From the NCBI GenBank assembly GCA_030280995.1, contig JASXTE010000002.1, positions 29,524,683 through 29,588,682 of the forward strand: a stretch of 64,000 nt of DNA, given 5' to 3'. Both the position numbers and the translations under genes were made by a program. The notes beneath the pieces are model-generated. The model made no database searches. It was not told the origin of the DNA and worked only from the letters and a program-made list of their open reading frames with translations. This stretch comes from Hemileia vastatrix (lineage: Eukaryota; Basidiomycota; Pucciniomycetes; Pucciniales; Zaghouaniaceae). Positions 1-10,686 of this stretch are shown piece after piece (the stretch's first letter is position 1; each line of letters starts with the position of its first letter).

Positions 1-1228
1 AGAGCAGTATCATTAGAATGGTATGGTTTTATAAGAAAAATAGGAAATACTGGATGTTTTCTATCATATGGTGCATATAGAGTACCTTCAAAAGCATTGT
101 TACCAACCATATTTTTTACTAAAAATGGTACAATAAATGGATCCTTCAATTTAACATTACCATTTAAATCGAAATGTAGTGTAGAATTAAGGACATCATC
201 ACCCTCTTTGAACATTTTCTCTTTATGGGCTTTATCCCATCTTTTCTTCTCATACTCAAATGCCTTATTTATACATTCTTGAGAATGCTTTCTGCATAAT
301 TCTTCCATCTGAAGAAAAGATTTGGTACCTAGATGAGTATCCAATCTAGGTAATTTATTAAGAGTTTTAGCAGGGGTATTAGGTAAGTAAACCAACCATA
401 ACTCAAATGTCTTTTTGCCAGTGGAAGAATGTACTGTACTATTGTATGCAAATTCTAAAACTGGGATAAGCGTTACCCAATCATGTGTGAATTTTTCATT
501 GTATTTAAAGTCAAGACCAAAAGCACAATATCTTCTTATCATATCTTCTAAAGTTTGTATCATTCTTTCTGCTAGCCCATCAGTTTGTGGATGGTGTGCT
601 GTAGAAAGTTTCAATTGACACCCTGAAACATCCATAAGTGATGTCCAGAACTCAGAAGTAAATTTTGGATCTATGTTTGAAACTATTGCTTTGAAGAATC
701 CTGCTGTATTTAACATTTGTGTTCACCATAAAAAATCTAAGTCCTTTTCAAAAACCCCTGTGTGGGTAGGAATAAATTTACACATTTTTGTAAATCTATC
801 TACAATTACCCAGCAGGAGTTATAAACCTTATGCCCTGCTATTGAAAAACCTGTTACAAAGTCCATGTTAACTAATTGTTATGGAGCTTTTGGTTTCTGA
901 ATTTGTTGTAATAAACCAGCTCTTTTGCCTGTTAATATTTTATATTATTGACAAGAATCACATGTTTCAAAATTTTTTTGAACATCATCAGACATGTTAA
1001 TCCACAAAGCTGTATTTTCTACTCTGGTTAATGTTTTATGGAAGTCAAAATGACCTGCCAATATATCATCATAACATATGCTTAAAATTAAATCCTTCAT
1101 TAAAGGGGGAATTAAAATTATATTGCTTAATTTCTTCCTGTAATATATAAAACCATCCTAATTGGATACTTTTCTTTCTCTAATGCTTCCTTATACTTTT
1201 CTGGTAATTTTTCTATTAAAACACTCAT
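1..1228 (-). pseudogene. Integrase fragment of element B
   Basis: Read on the minus strand this gives a decayed Ty3 integrase. It contains the DFVTG start of the catalytic core, the second-Asp region (here altered to SNIDPKFTSEF), the STAHHPQTDGLAERMIQ block with the catalytic Glu, and the C-terminal KKRWDK..GD.VL domain. In-frame stops replace conserved positions: one lies just before the QLVNMDF segment near 880 and others lie near 720 and 940. The chromodomain is beyond base 1. Strand, order and identity are clear from the match to the integrase of element A (9400-10500). Confidence 0.85.
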
Positions 1229-2646
1229 TTAAGCATTAGATGGATCATTTAGTATCCTAGTAAGTTTACTCAAGTCAGGATCTGAAGCATAATTATCTAG
1301 AATTGATTGCATAAATTCATCCTCAAGATCTACAATATAAATTCCATAAATGTTAATAATCTCTGTTCCAGGAACATAAGCAGGATTATCATCATTATTA
1401 GGTAAAGTTAATCTAGATAACAGATCTACATTAGAGTGTAAGGTTCCTGCTCTATGTGTAATAGTCATCCATCCTCTGTACTCTTGTACAGCTAATTGCC
1501 ATCTAAACATATGTCTATTAGGAGTTTTCATGTTTAAGAGTGACTTAAATGCACTACAGTCAGTTATTAACTCAAATTTTTGGTCTTCATGTTAATAATG
1601 TAGCTTCTCAAGAGTCCATAGTACTGCCAAAAATTCAAGTTGAGTAGCACCATATTTCAATTCACTACTTCTTAGAGTATGTGAAATATAGCAAATTACT
1701 ACTTCTGACATTTTCCCTTCAATAAGTTGTTTTTGATGCAAAGCAGGACCCAAACCAATAAAACTTGCATTAGTATACAATACAAAAGGTAATTTGAAAT
1801 CTGGTAATCCCAAGATAGGAGCTGTCATCAAACATTCTTTCAAATTATCAAAAGCCTGTTGTCTTTCATTATTCCAAATGAAAGCTTATTATTTCTTTAT
1901 CAGTGTGGTAAATGGTGCAGCAATAATTGGTAGCTCTTTATATAGTGTCTATAATAGCCACCCATACCAAGAAAAGATTGTACATCCTTTACATTTTGTG
2001 GAATTCCAACATTCTTGATTGCAGCCACCTTATTTTGGTCTACACATATTTTTAAGCCAGATACAATATGACCAAGAAAATTTAAAGACTCAAACCCAAA
2101 TTTACATTTTTTCAATGAAAGGGTCATTTTTATTTCATCCATCTTCTGAAATACCTTCTTTAAATGGATTAAGTGTTCATCATATGTCTTAGAGAACACT
2201 ATGAAGTCATCAATGTATACCATTAACCATCCCTCAATAATTTCATTATGGAATGTTATATCCATTATCTTCTGAAATACTGATGGAGCATTTTTTGTTC
2301 CAAATGGCATCCTGACATATTTATAAATTACCTTGTGTGTTGTTATCAACAAAAAGTTCTGTGAATTCTTTTCAACAGGAATTTGATGGTACCCTTTATT
2401 TCCATCTAAGCAACTTATATACTTAGCACCTTTAAGGGTAGCATGTATAGAGGCAATCCTTGGCAAGGGATAAATATCATCTACTGTAAATGTATTTAAT
2501 GCTCTATAATCACTGCACATTCTTTCTTTATCTTTTTCATAAGAGATTAGCACTGGTGATATTACACAATATTTTGGTGTAGTTTGATCCTTTTCAAGAA
2601 TGTTCATTTTTAATAACATCTTAAAATTATCCTCTATGTCTTTCCT
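1229..2646 (-). pseudogene. RT-RNase H fragment of element B
   Basis: Minus-strand reverse transcriptase (1900-2646) and RNase H (about 1229-1900). RT keeps the CVISPVLISYEKDK start, the PLPRI block and the YIDD catalytic box, here followed by FIVFSK. In RNase H the motif that reads LYTDAS in element A reads LYTNAS, so the first catalytic aspartate is lost. Frame changes lie near 1590 and 1900. The fragment starts abruptly at the left LTR of element A. No functional enzyme can come from it. Confidence 0.88.
2642..2646. repeat. Target-site duplication of element A, left copy
   Basis: The five bases ttcct lie directly before the 5' LTR. The same five bases follow the 3' LTR at 12373-12377. A 5-bp duplication is the norm for Ty3 integrases. 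Confidence 0.95.
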
Positions 2647-4148
2647 TGTCAGCCTGTATATCTCCAGGACTGAGTAAAAAGTACTTATAAGTTATGTTAA
2701 ACACATGAACTATACATGGGAATAATAAATAAGAGTACACAAATAGTATACATAAGTAAAATTATGATAATACACAAAAAATGCCATTATAACACCTTAT
2801 ATACACGCATATATCCACCTTTTATAGGTCTTATGTACTTAATATTAAGTTGGAATATGTTAGGGTAATCTTAAGAACCTTAAGTATAAGGCTGCATAAT
2901 TTTTAAGTACACTTAAAGCTGTTATATTCATTGTTTTATGCAAAAAACAAGAAATGCGCTTTATTTCACTTAAAAGTTGACTATATGCGCTATAAAATTG
3001 AGAATATCAAAATTGCGCTTTGACAGATCAATTGGGCTCATTTAGAACTATTGATTTGGCTATTTAAATGCATAAAAATAACACTTTTCAAATTTGGTGT
3101 TTTTTATGCCAGAAATGGCTTCTGTGTACTGGCCACATACTGCCTGCTTTTTTCCCGTGTGAATAGCTTCATTTTTAGCAAAGTTAGCTTTTTCACACTA
3201 TAATTACCCCACATTCTACGCCCACTGTGGGGAAACACACTAAAATAGGCGACAGGCGCTTATTTAGTGTCCTAGCTTAATTAATAATGCATTGACCTTG
3301 TTTATATGCACTAATTTCATTAATAACCTCACTCTTGGCACTTTATTTCATCACCACGCTTAAATTCGCCTAATTTTAGTCAAGGATTTACCCGTGCAAG
3401 CGCCTGCCAAGAACTGCATGTAGTTACCCCACATCTCACGCTCTTTTTTAAGTTTTTGGGTGGTTTCTCAGTCAATTTTGGTTATTTTTGAATGGGAATT
3501 TCACGTAGTATAATGTCAGGATTAGCCCCATTATTTCTACAGTCAATCCCCCTGATTATTAAGCTATTATTAAACTTAAAAAGTCTCCTTTAGTCCTTAA
3601 TATTATTGTTTTATACGCATATACTCTCTTTTTGTCTTTTTCTTTAATTTTGATGGATTTCCCTTATTATTTCAGGATTTTGGCGGTTATTACTCTTCTA
3701 ATTATGTCATGGATCACTGGGAATGTTGATGGGAATGTCTCTTAGTTGTTTAGAGGCGTGATTAACTGTGTATTGGGTGGTACATCGAGGGAATCATTGG
3801 GGAACTCAGTGTGTATAAAAGGAGGAGGGTTTTGGGTTGTATTTCTTCATTCTTTATCATTACAATTCAACCAATATAACCAAACTAATTACAATACATA
3901 TCAACTAGTACTTTTATAAGGCTTTTTGAATAGTATCTGAATTTTTATAATCTATTTTTCTACCAACTATAAAGATTGTAAGCCATATATAAGAATAGTG
4001 AGAATTATATTACTGAGACCTTTATATTTGATTATATTTTACAACTTAGTGGATTAAATCTACAGTATTCATATAGGACCATTGAAATCTTCTAGACAAC
4101 TGACTATTCAAGCTAGTTCACGTCCTTATACTTGACCTTAGCCTGACA
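2647..4148 (+). repeat. 5' LTR of element A (LTR-alpha)
   Basis: 1502 bp bounded by TGTCAG and CTGACA. It matches 10871-12372 almost base for base, and 61915-63416 on the minus strand is another copy of the same length. A TATA-like box lies at 3814. The motif ACCCCACATYTYACGC occurs twice, and a CCCCAC...GTGGGG inverted pair lies near 3210-3236. Confidence 0.96.
3814..3820 (+). promoter_or_regulatory. TATA-like box of the element A LTR
   Basis: TATAAAA followed by a purine run, about 330 bp before the LTR end. The same box recurs in the 3' LTR (12038-12044), in the LTR of C (13641-13647) and inverted in the solo LTR (62243-62249). A transcription start a few tens of bases downstream would place R and U5 after it. 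Confidence 0.6.
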
Positions 4149-4150
4149 AT

Positions 4151-4168
4151 TGGGGGCCTTTCCTCAAG
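4151..4168 (+). other. Candidate primer-binding site of element A
   Basis: Two bases after the LTR comes TGGGGGCC followed by a pyrimidine-rich stretch. A TGG start two bases inside the LTR is also seen in C (13970), D (minus, 26542) and H (minus, 52746), which supports the position. I cannot name the tRNA, and the bases beyond TGGG differ between copies. Confidence 0.45.
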
Positions 4169-4330
4169 AATTCTGTTATAATCCTGTAAGTGAAATTTTC
4201 AAAAGAAGGTGCACGTAAATAATATCCCTATAGAAATATTTGGATAATTACAACAGGTTGGGGTCACTTATATAGTGATTTCAGAAAAAGAAGCCCTGTT
4301 ATATTATAAAATTGTGATATTGAATCAACA

Positions 4331-4493
4331 ATTTTACCACTAATTTAACTTATAATTGTTATTAGTGGGTCTGTCAATAGACCAATTAAATTTGAGATCT
4401 TTGCAGATAAAATTTTTACCACTAATTTAACATATAATTGTTCTTAGTGGGAGTCTGTCAATAGACCAATTAAATTTGTGATCTTTGCAGATA
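4331..4493 (+). repeat. Tandem hairpin units in the element A leader
   Basis: Two direct units of about 80 bp (4331-4410 and 4411-4493). Each holds a CCACTAA...TTAGTGG inverted pair (8 bp in unit 1, 7 bp in unit 2) and then a GTCTGTCAATAGAC hairpin. Element C keeps the same two-unit layout at 14154-14318. The units lie in the transcribed leader, 300-500 bp before the gag start, where packaging or translation signals are usual in LTR elements. Confidence 0.8.
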
Positions 4494-4812
4494 ATAAACC
4501 AATTAAACTGATTAATTGCTTTCTTTTAACAGGACTCTTAATCTTTTCTTTTATTGGTTTGTAGAATTCTTTAAATATTTAGAAAGAATCATACTGACAG
4601 TTGTTTTCTTTGAAATATAAAAACACGGCTACATATTGTAGACCAGTTAAAGTGACCACATAAAAGCATATTTGACTTTTGGCACTTAAATATTCACTTA
4701 ATACCAATAAGTAAGCAATAAGATTGTCTTCAGTGGTATTGTTAAATACTGATAAAACTCCTTCTTGAAGTTTTATATCTAAATTCTCAAAATTCTTTGA
4801 ATTCCAAGTGAA

Positions 4813-7800
4813 ATGTGTGACAACAATGACATTGTAAGTAATAAGGCAAAACCTTATAACTTAAGACCTAGAGCTGAAGGACCTGTTACAGGACATTCAA
4901 ATGGAGGGCCAGGACTCTCCCATAATAAACAACACTCCGTCAATGTCTCTGGAGGAAAGGGAAAAGCTTCTAAAGCAGGTTTCAATAAAGAAATCAAAAA
5001 ATACATTACAAGAACAAGTTCACTCCCTATCCACCCTAATGAACACCTTGACAGTAAGAGTCAACAATATAGTGGACCAGATCAACAATCTGGAAAAGAG
5101 AGCAGCTCAAGGTTTCATAGAAGTCAACCAAGCTCTAGTGGACATAAAGACTCAACCACCAACAGTAGCAACCAAAAATTCCATAGCAACACCTCCAGCC
5201 CAAGAGGAGGACCAAAAAATTACAGTAAGCAAATGGAAATGGGATTGGTACGCCCAAAACTACAACAATCCTCAACAGCAGGGCTCCAGCAGTCACCCCT
5301 ACAGGGGAAAGGCAAGGAGAGGCAGAGGAAGTGGGATAAGACCTTGGTAAGTCATCCAACTTCTTATGATCAATTATATCAACCTGACAATAAATTACTT
5401 ATAGGTAATGAGATTGATAAGGAAATATTGGATATTATTGATAAGGATTTAAAGGATTATTCATTTGAACAGAATATGCTAAACTTGTCTTTACATGAGG
5501 ACAATGTAAATAGTTTTATGGATCACCAGGAAAATACTATTAATATAAAAATTGAATCAAATGAATTAAATCTTGACCCTGAAAATGAGTCTTCTGAATT
5601 GGACACGGAAAAAATAGAATATTTTTTAAAAGAGAATCCAATGGAATCAAAAATAATAAGTAAATTATTATTGAGAATTGAAAAATTGGAAGAGTTTTCA
5701 AAAGAGTCAAACATTAATACAGAAAATGTATTATTGCAGCTAACACAATCATTGAGTACCACAGCAAATAGATTAAAAATTATTGAAAATTCAAATAATG
5801 AATTAATCAATGAGAATAAAAGATTAAAATCTGAGATTAGAAATTTAGAAAGTAAATTAGAACACTCTCAGAATATTATGGCTACCATAGAGGGACGTGT
5901 AAAATTGTCTTTTTCAAATGTAAATGATACTTTGACTCAAGTACCTGTAATAAAAGATAGGTTACAAAGGGTAGAAATTGAAGTAGCTAACATTTTGAAA
6001 AATACTGAAACAATAAAGGATAATACCTCTTATGTAGAAAGAGTACCAGGTTTTATGAAACACTCTGAGGATAAACCAATGATAGAACATGAACATAGTG
6101 TCATAGGCTCTGAGAATATAAAATCAGTAAAAGATGAAATAAATGATCATCTTTCTAAAGTAAGTGAATTACTCAATATTCCTCAGGTTAGGGAAGCAAA
6201 AACTAGCCAAAAGAACTGGCCTAAGTTAGATCAGTACCCTTCTTTTGACGGGGATTCAAAATCTGATTGGCAACAATTCATACAAAGAATTGATAACTTA
6301 AAATTTTCATACAAATTACCTGATGAAGAAATTACTTCAAAGTTAATATCTTTATTTACAGATGTGGCCTTATTATGGTTTGAATCTGTATTGAGTGAGG
6401 GAATTAATTACTCCTGGAATGAATGGAAGGCACTAATTGAAAGGCAATTTGGTGGCCCAAAATTTAGAATCACTCAACAAAGACTGTATGAAAGGGCCAG
6501 ATATAATCCAAATGCTGGAGATAAACCCATGGTCTTCTTAATGAATTTAATAAAAATCATGAAAGCTATGGATCCAAAAATGGATTATGAAGAGTGGAAA
6601 GAAAAAATAATATACAAGTTGCCTATATCAGTTAGAGACATTATTGTAGCTAGAACTGAAACTGTCAGAGACACCTCTGGATTCATTAATATATGCAATG
6701 AGATATTATTAAACCACAAATATGAAACCAAGTATAGTAATTACAGACAAAGTGTTGAAGTGGTAAAACCTACTACAAGTAAGTTACCAGTGGAAAAGAA
6801 AAAACCTTCAGCTCCCCTTGTCCCTAAGAGACAAGAAAATAACACTTGTTACAAATGTAATGAACCTTGGGTTAAAGGTCACACGTGTAAGAAAAGAATA
6901 AATGTTATTGAAACCTCACAAAATTCTGAACCTAGTAATCATGAAGATGAGAATGTGGAATCCAGTGAGGATTGCAAGAGTAACATATCTTACAGTGATG
7001 ATGAAAATGAGATATTTGTATTAGAACAGGATATAATGTTCCTGAATGATGCTATACCTCATACAGACACATCTTTAACTTCCATAGAGGAAGCTGAAAT
7101 AATTAAAGATGTATCTCATGATACTTACAAAATAACACCTATCAGAGCACCTGTTATCATATGTGGAAAAGAAATGAATGCCATTCTTGACACTGGGGCT
7201 GCAGGTAGCGTAGTTTCACTTAATGCATTAATGAAACTTGATAGTAAGTACCAGGAAAAACTAGAACCTGTTCAGACAAAGAACTGGAGGGGTTTTGGTT
7301 CAGTATTAAATCCAATTGGCAAATACAAAACTGCTGTATTCTTTAAATATAATAAGGGATATGTTAGAGCAGTTTGTGAATTTGTAATAATGGATAATAA
7401 TAATTGTAGTGATTGGTTTATTATTGGCAATGATTTATTGACAAAATTTGGCATTAAACTAGATCCTGCAAACAGTTGTTTCACCATAGGGGTAAATGGT
7501 AAAAGGAAATTCAAAATATGTTCTGAAAATTCAGTATATGCCATTTCTCCTAGAGAAGAACAACTGCAAGGTGGAAGAACCACCAATGAAGTGGGTGAAT
7601 TGGAAAATGAAATCCAAAAGGCCTCTTTCAGTCCTCAACTCTCAAATATTGAACAAGAAGATATTTTGAGATTGATTAAATCATATCCTATGGCATTTGC
7701 TCATGGCTCAAATGAACTAGGATTGGTCAAAAACCATGAGATGAAAATCTCTTTAAGCTGTGATCTGGATAATATTCCTGGCAGCTTAAAAAAGAAACCT

Positions 7801-10686
7801 TACCCAGCATCTCCTGCAAAAAGGAAAGATATTGAAGACAATATAAAATTGTTGTTGGAAATGGGTATTGTTGAAAAAGTGGACACAACACCTAAGTATT
7901 GTGTCATTTCACCAGTATTAATCTCTTATGAAAAAGATAAGGCAAGATTATGTGGTGATTATAGAGCTCTGAATACATATACAGTAGATGATATTTACCC
8001 TCTACCAAGGATAGCTTCTATCCATGCTACCTTACAAGGAGCAAAATATATTTCCTGTCTGGATGGGAACAAGGGTTACCACCAGATTCCTGTGGAAAGA
8101 GATTCTCAAAATTACTTATTAATAACCACACATATGGGTATATATAAGTATGTGAGAATGCCATTTGGCCCAAAGAATGCCCCTTCAGTCTTCCAAAAAT
8201 TGATGGATAGTGTTTTTCATCAGGAAATGGTTGAAGGATGGCTATTGGTCTATATTGATGACATCATAGTGTTTTCAAAAACATATGATGAACATTTAAA
8301 TCACCTGAAAAGAGTCTTTCAAAAAATGGATGAAATTAATATGACTATTGCATTAAAGAAATGTAAGTTTGGATTTCAATCCTTGAAAGTACTTGGACAT
8401 GTTGTATCTGGATTACAAATTTGTGTTGACCAGAATAAAGTGGCAGCAATTAAAAACATTGGGATACCTAAAAATGTAAAAGAGGTTCAAAGTTTTTTAG
8501 GTATGTGTGGATATTATAGACAATATATTAAAAATTACCAATCCATTGCAGCCCCTTTAACAACATTAATCAGGAAGAATGAAGCTTTCATTTGGAATAA
8601 TGAAAGACAGCACGCCTTTAACAAATTAAAGGAATTTTTAATGTCAGCTCCAATATTGGGACTGCCAGATTTCACCCTACCTTTTATCTTGTACACTGAT
8701 GCAAGCTTCATAGGTTTAGGTGCTGCTTTACAGCAGAAACAGATAATAAATGGAAAATTATCTGAAGTAGTTATCTGTTATATATCCAGAACCTTAAGAA
8801 AGACAGAACTAAGGTATGGTGCCACACAGCTAGAATGTTTAGCCGTGGTGTGGGCTTTGGAGAAACTTCATTACTATCTGGAAGACCAGAAGTTTGAACT
8901 TATAACAGATTGCAGTGCAGTAAAATCATTACTAAACATGAAAACACCTAATAGGCACATGTTTAGATGGCAACTAGCTGTACAAGAGTACAGAGGAAGA
9001 ATGACAATTACTCACAGAGCAGGAACATTGCATTCAAATGTGGATTTATTATCAAGAAGTCCTTTGCCAAATGATGCTGACAACCCAGCTTATGTACCTG
9101 AAAATGAGGTTATACATATATTTGGGATTTATATAGTGGATTTAGAAGAAGAGTTTATGCAAACTATATTGGAAAATTATTCATCTGATAAAGATTTGTC
9201 TAAACTATCTACCATTCTTAATGATCCAACAAATGCCTCCATGAGTGCATTAATTAAAACCTTGCCTCCAAAGTATAAAAATGCGTTGGAAAAAGGTAAA
9301 TTATCAATTGAAGATGGATATATATATTACAGGAAAAAGTTAAGCAATGTAATAGTAATACCACCTTCTATGAAAGAGTTAATGTTGAGTACTTGTCATG
9401 ATGACATCTTAGCTGGTCATTTTGACTTTAACAAAACATTAACCAGAGTTAAAAATACAGCCTGGTGGATAAACATGAAAGAGGATGTACAAAAATACAT
9501 TGAAACATGTGACTCTTGTCAGAAATCTAAAAGATTAACTGGGAAGAGAGCTGGGTTGTTACAACAAATAGAGCAGCCAAAAACTCCATGGGAAATTATA
9601 AACATGGATTTTGTAACTGGCTTGCCATTAGCAGGAAAAGAAAGTTTCAATTCTTGCTGGGTAATAGTGGATAGATTAACAAAAATGTGTAAGTTTATCC
9701 CTACCCATAAAGAGGTATCTGCAAAAGACTTGGCATTACTATGGTGGACTCAGATGATGAATACTGCTGGGTTCCCCAAAGCCATAATCTCTGACAGAGA
9801 CCCTAAATTTACTTCAGAGTTCTGGACATCTTTGATGGAAGTATCAGGTTGTCAATTAAAATTGTCTACAGCACACCATCCACAAACTGATGGGCTGGCT
9901 GAGAGGATGATACAAACTCTTGAAGACATGATCAGAAGATATTGTGCCTTTGGATTAGAATACAAAGACAATGAGAAATTCACACATGACTGGGTAACAT
10001 TAATTCCTGGCCTTGAATTTGCTTATAACAGCACAACTCATTCTGTAACAGAGAAGAAACCATTTGAACTCTGGCTGGGATATGTACCAAATACCCCAGT
10101 AAATCTTTTAAATAAGCTACCAAGGTTGGATATACACCCTGGCACTAAATCCTTTATTCATATGCAACAAATGTGTAGGAAGCATGCAGAGGAATGCATC
10201 CAAAAAGCATTTGAATATGAAAAGAAAAGGTGGGACAAATCTCATAAAGAATTTGAATTTAAAAAAGGAGATGAGGTCCTCATATCAACACTACATTTTA
10301 ACTTACAAGGTAATGTTAAATTAAAGGATCCCTTTGTAGGACCTTTTGTAGTAAATAAAATGGTTGGGAATAATGCAGTGGAAGTCATATTATATGCTCC
10401 ATATGATAGGAAACATCCAGTTTTCCCTATCTCATTATTGAAACCTTACCATGCAAATGATCCTGACTTATTTCCAAAAAGAAGGGGAAGGCCTAAAAAG
10501 CAACCTGAAGAAATTGTGGAAAAAGCAGAGATTGAAAAAATACTCAAGAAAAGAATCCTTACTAAAGAAAAAGGAACTGAGTATTTACTAAGATTTAAAG
10601 GGAAATCAAATGAATTTGATAAATGGATACCTGAAAAAGAAATTTCTAATTTATCCACCCTTCTTAAAAAATTTAAACAGAAATAA
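4813..10686 (+). CDS. Gag-Pol polyprotein of chromovirus A
   Basis: One open frame of 1957 codons. A polar N-terminal region is followed by a long coiled-coil stretch (about residues 240-460), a Retrotrans_gag-like domain (from KNWPKLDQYPSFDG, about 467-650), a CX2CX7HXC knuckle (CYKCNEPW, about 679), protease (LDTGAAGS, Asp near 793), RT (about 1028-1200, YIDD at 1147-1150), RNase H (TDAS, Asp 1296), integrase (HHCC from about 1529, then Asp 1599, Asp 1661 and Glu 1697, an exact D-35-E spacing) and a C-terminal chromodomain (about 1903-1955, EYLLRFKGK..W). All catalytic residues are present. Gag and Pol share one frame, so no recoding signal is needed between them. The ATG at 4813 is the first in frame; relative C starts with a matching MCEKND. 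Residues 45-180 overlap another conserved frame (see 4901-5350). Confidence 0.95.
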   Translation: MCDNNDIVSNKAKPYNLRPRAEGPVTGHSNGGPGLSHNKQHSVNVSGGKGKASKAGFNKEIKKYITRTSSLPIHPNEHLDSKSQQYSGPDQQSGKESSSRFHRSQPSSSGHKDSTTNSSNQKFHSNTSSPRGGPKNYSKQMEMGLVRPKLQQSSTAGLQQSPLQGKGKERQRKWDKTLVSHPTSYDQLYQPDNKLLIGNEIDKEILDIIDKDLKDYSFEQNMLNLSLHEDNVNSFMDHQENTINIKIESNELNLDPENESSELDTEKIEYFLKENPMESKIISKLLLRIEKLEEFSKESNINTENVLLQLTQSLSTTANRLKIIENSNNELINENKRLKSEIRNLESKLEHSQNIMATIEGRVKLSFSNVNDTLTQVPVIKDRLQRVEIEVANILKNTETIKDNTSYVERVPGFMKHSEDKPMIEHEHSVIGSENIKSVKDEINDHLSKVSELLNIPQVREAKTSQKNWPKLDQYPSFDGDSKSDWQQFIQRIDNLKFSYKLPDEEITSKLISLFTDVALLWFESVLSEGINYSWNEWKALIERQFGGPKFRITQQRLYERARYNPNAGDKPMVFLMNLIKIMKAMDPKMDYEEWKEKIIYKLPISVRDIIVARTETVRDTSGFINICNEILLNHKYETKYSNYRQSVEVVKPTTSKLPVEKKKPSAPLVPKRQENNTCYKCNEPWVKGHTCKKRINVIETSQNSEPSNHEDENVESSEDCKSNISYSDDENEIFVLEQDIMFLNDAIPHTDTSLTSIEEAEIIKDVSHDTYKITPIRAPVIICGKEMNAILDTGAAGSVVSLNALMKLDSKYQEKLEPVQTKNWRGFGSVLNPIGKYKTAVFFKYNKGYVRAVCEFVIMDNNNCSDWFIIGNDLLTKFGIKLDPANSCFTIGVNGKRKFKICSENSVYAISPREEQLQGGRTTNEVGELENEIQKASFSPQLSNIEQEDILRLIKSYPMAFAHGSNELGLVKNHEMKISLSCDLDNIPGSLKKKPYPASPAKRKDIEDNIKLLLEMGIVEKVDTTPKYCVISPVLISYEKDKARLCGDYRALNTYTVDDIYPLPRIASIHATLQGAKYISCLDGNKGYHQIPVERDSQNYLLITTHMGIYKYVRMPFGPKNAPSVFQKLMDSVFHQEMVEGWLLVYIDDIIVFSKTYDEHLNHLKRVFQKMDEINMTIALKKCKFGFQSLKVLGHVVSGLQICVDQNKVAAIKNIGIPKNVKEVQSFLGMCGYYRQYIKNYQSIAAPLTTLIRKNEAFIWNNERQHAFNKLKEFLMSAPILGLPDFTLPFILYTDASFIGLGAALQQKQIINGKLSEVVICYISRTLRKTELRYGATQLECLAVVWALEKLHYYLEDQKFELITDCSAVKSLLNMKTPNRHMFRWQLAVQEYRGRMTITHRAGTLHSNVDLLSRSPLPNDADNPAYVPENEVIHIFGIYIVDLEEEFMQTILENYSSDKDLSKLSTILNDPTNASMSALIKTLPPKYKNALEKGKLSIEDGYIYYRKKLSNVIVIPPSMKELMLSTCHDDILAGHFDFNKTLTRVKNTAWWINMKEDVQKYIETCDSCQKSKRLTGKRAGLLQQIEQPKTPWEIINMDFVTGLPLAGKESFNSCWVIVDRLTKMCKFIPTHKEVSAKDLALLWWTQMMNTAGFPKAIISDRDPKFTSEFWTSLMEVSGCQLKLSTAHHPQTDGLAERMIQTLEDMIRRYCAFGLEYKDNEKFTHDWVTLIPGLEFAYNSTTHSVTEKKPFELWLGYVPNTPVNLLNKLPRLDIHPGTKSFIHMQQMCRKHAEECIQKAFEYEKKRWDKSHKEFEFKKGDEVLISTLHFNLQGNVKLKDPFVGPFVVNKMVGNNAVEVILYAPYDRKHPVFPISLLKPYHANDPDLFPKRRGRPKKQPEEIVEKAEIEKILKKRILTKEKGTEYLLRFKGKSNEFDKWIPEKEISNLSTLLKKFKQK
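4901..5350 (+). CDS. Overlapping ORF1: coiled coil, WKW motif, basic tail
   Basis: 149 codons in the +1 frame relative to gag-pol. A second ATG at about 4943 begins MSLEEREKLLKQ. It predicts an amphipathic helix (LQEQVHSL..VNNIVDQINNLEKR), then VSKWKWDW, HPYRG and an Arg/Gly-rich tail ending in PW and a stop. The WKW, HPY(R/Q)G, basic run and terminal PW-stop recur in C (15000-15179), D (minus, 25066-25314) and J (33900-34104). In these copies the frame is partly broken, but it is the frame that gives the recognisable protein. The long gag-pol frame over the same bases is low-complexity. It may be a separate Gag-like protein or the true N-terminus reached by recoding. The function is unknown. 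Confidence 0.6.
   Translation: MEGQDSPIINNTPSMSLEEREKLLKQVSIKKSKNTLQEQVHSLSTLMNTLTVRVNNIVDQINNLEKRAAQGFIEVNQALVDIKTQPPTVATKNSIATPPAQEEDQKITVSKWKWDWYAQNYNNPQQQGSSSHPYRGKARRGRGSGIRPW

Larger units (their letters stand above)
1..2646 (-). mobile_element. Ty3/gypsy element B, 3' pol part, cut by element A
   Basis: Minus-strand relic of a chromovirus related to element A. It holds, in order from high to low coordinate, reverse transcriptase, RNase H and integrase, and it runs off the window at base 1. At 2646 it is cut by element A and resumes at 12373 with the bases that precede RT. The two pieces together match the uninterrupted RT region of A, so one insertion event explains the split. Several stops and frame changes make it non-coding today. 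Its first bases nearly match 40457 onward (element K), so B and K belong to one subfamily. Confidence 0.9.

Noticed and set aside
5347..5404. 58-bp intron GTAAGT...TTATAG after ORF1 of element A
   Set aside because: Joining these sites gives an immediate stop (TGG TAA) and does not link ORF1 to gag-pol.
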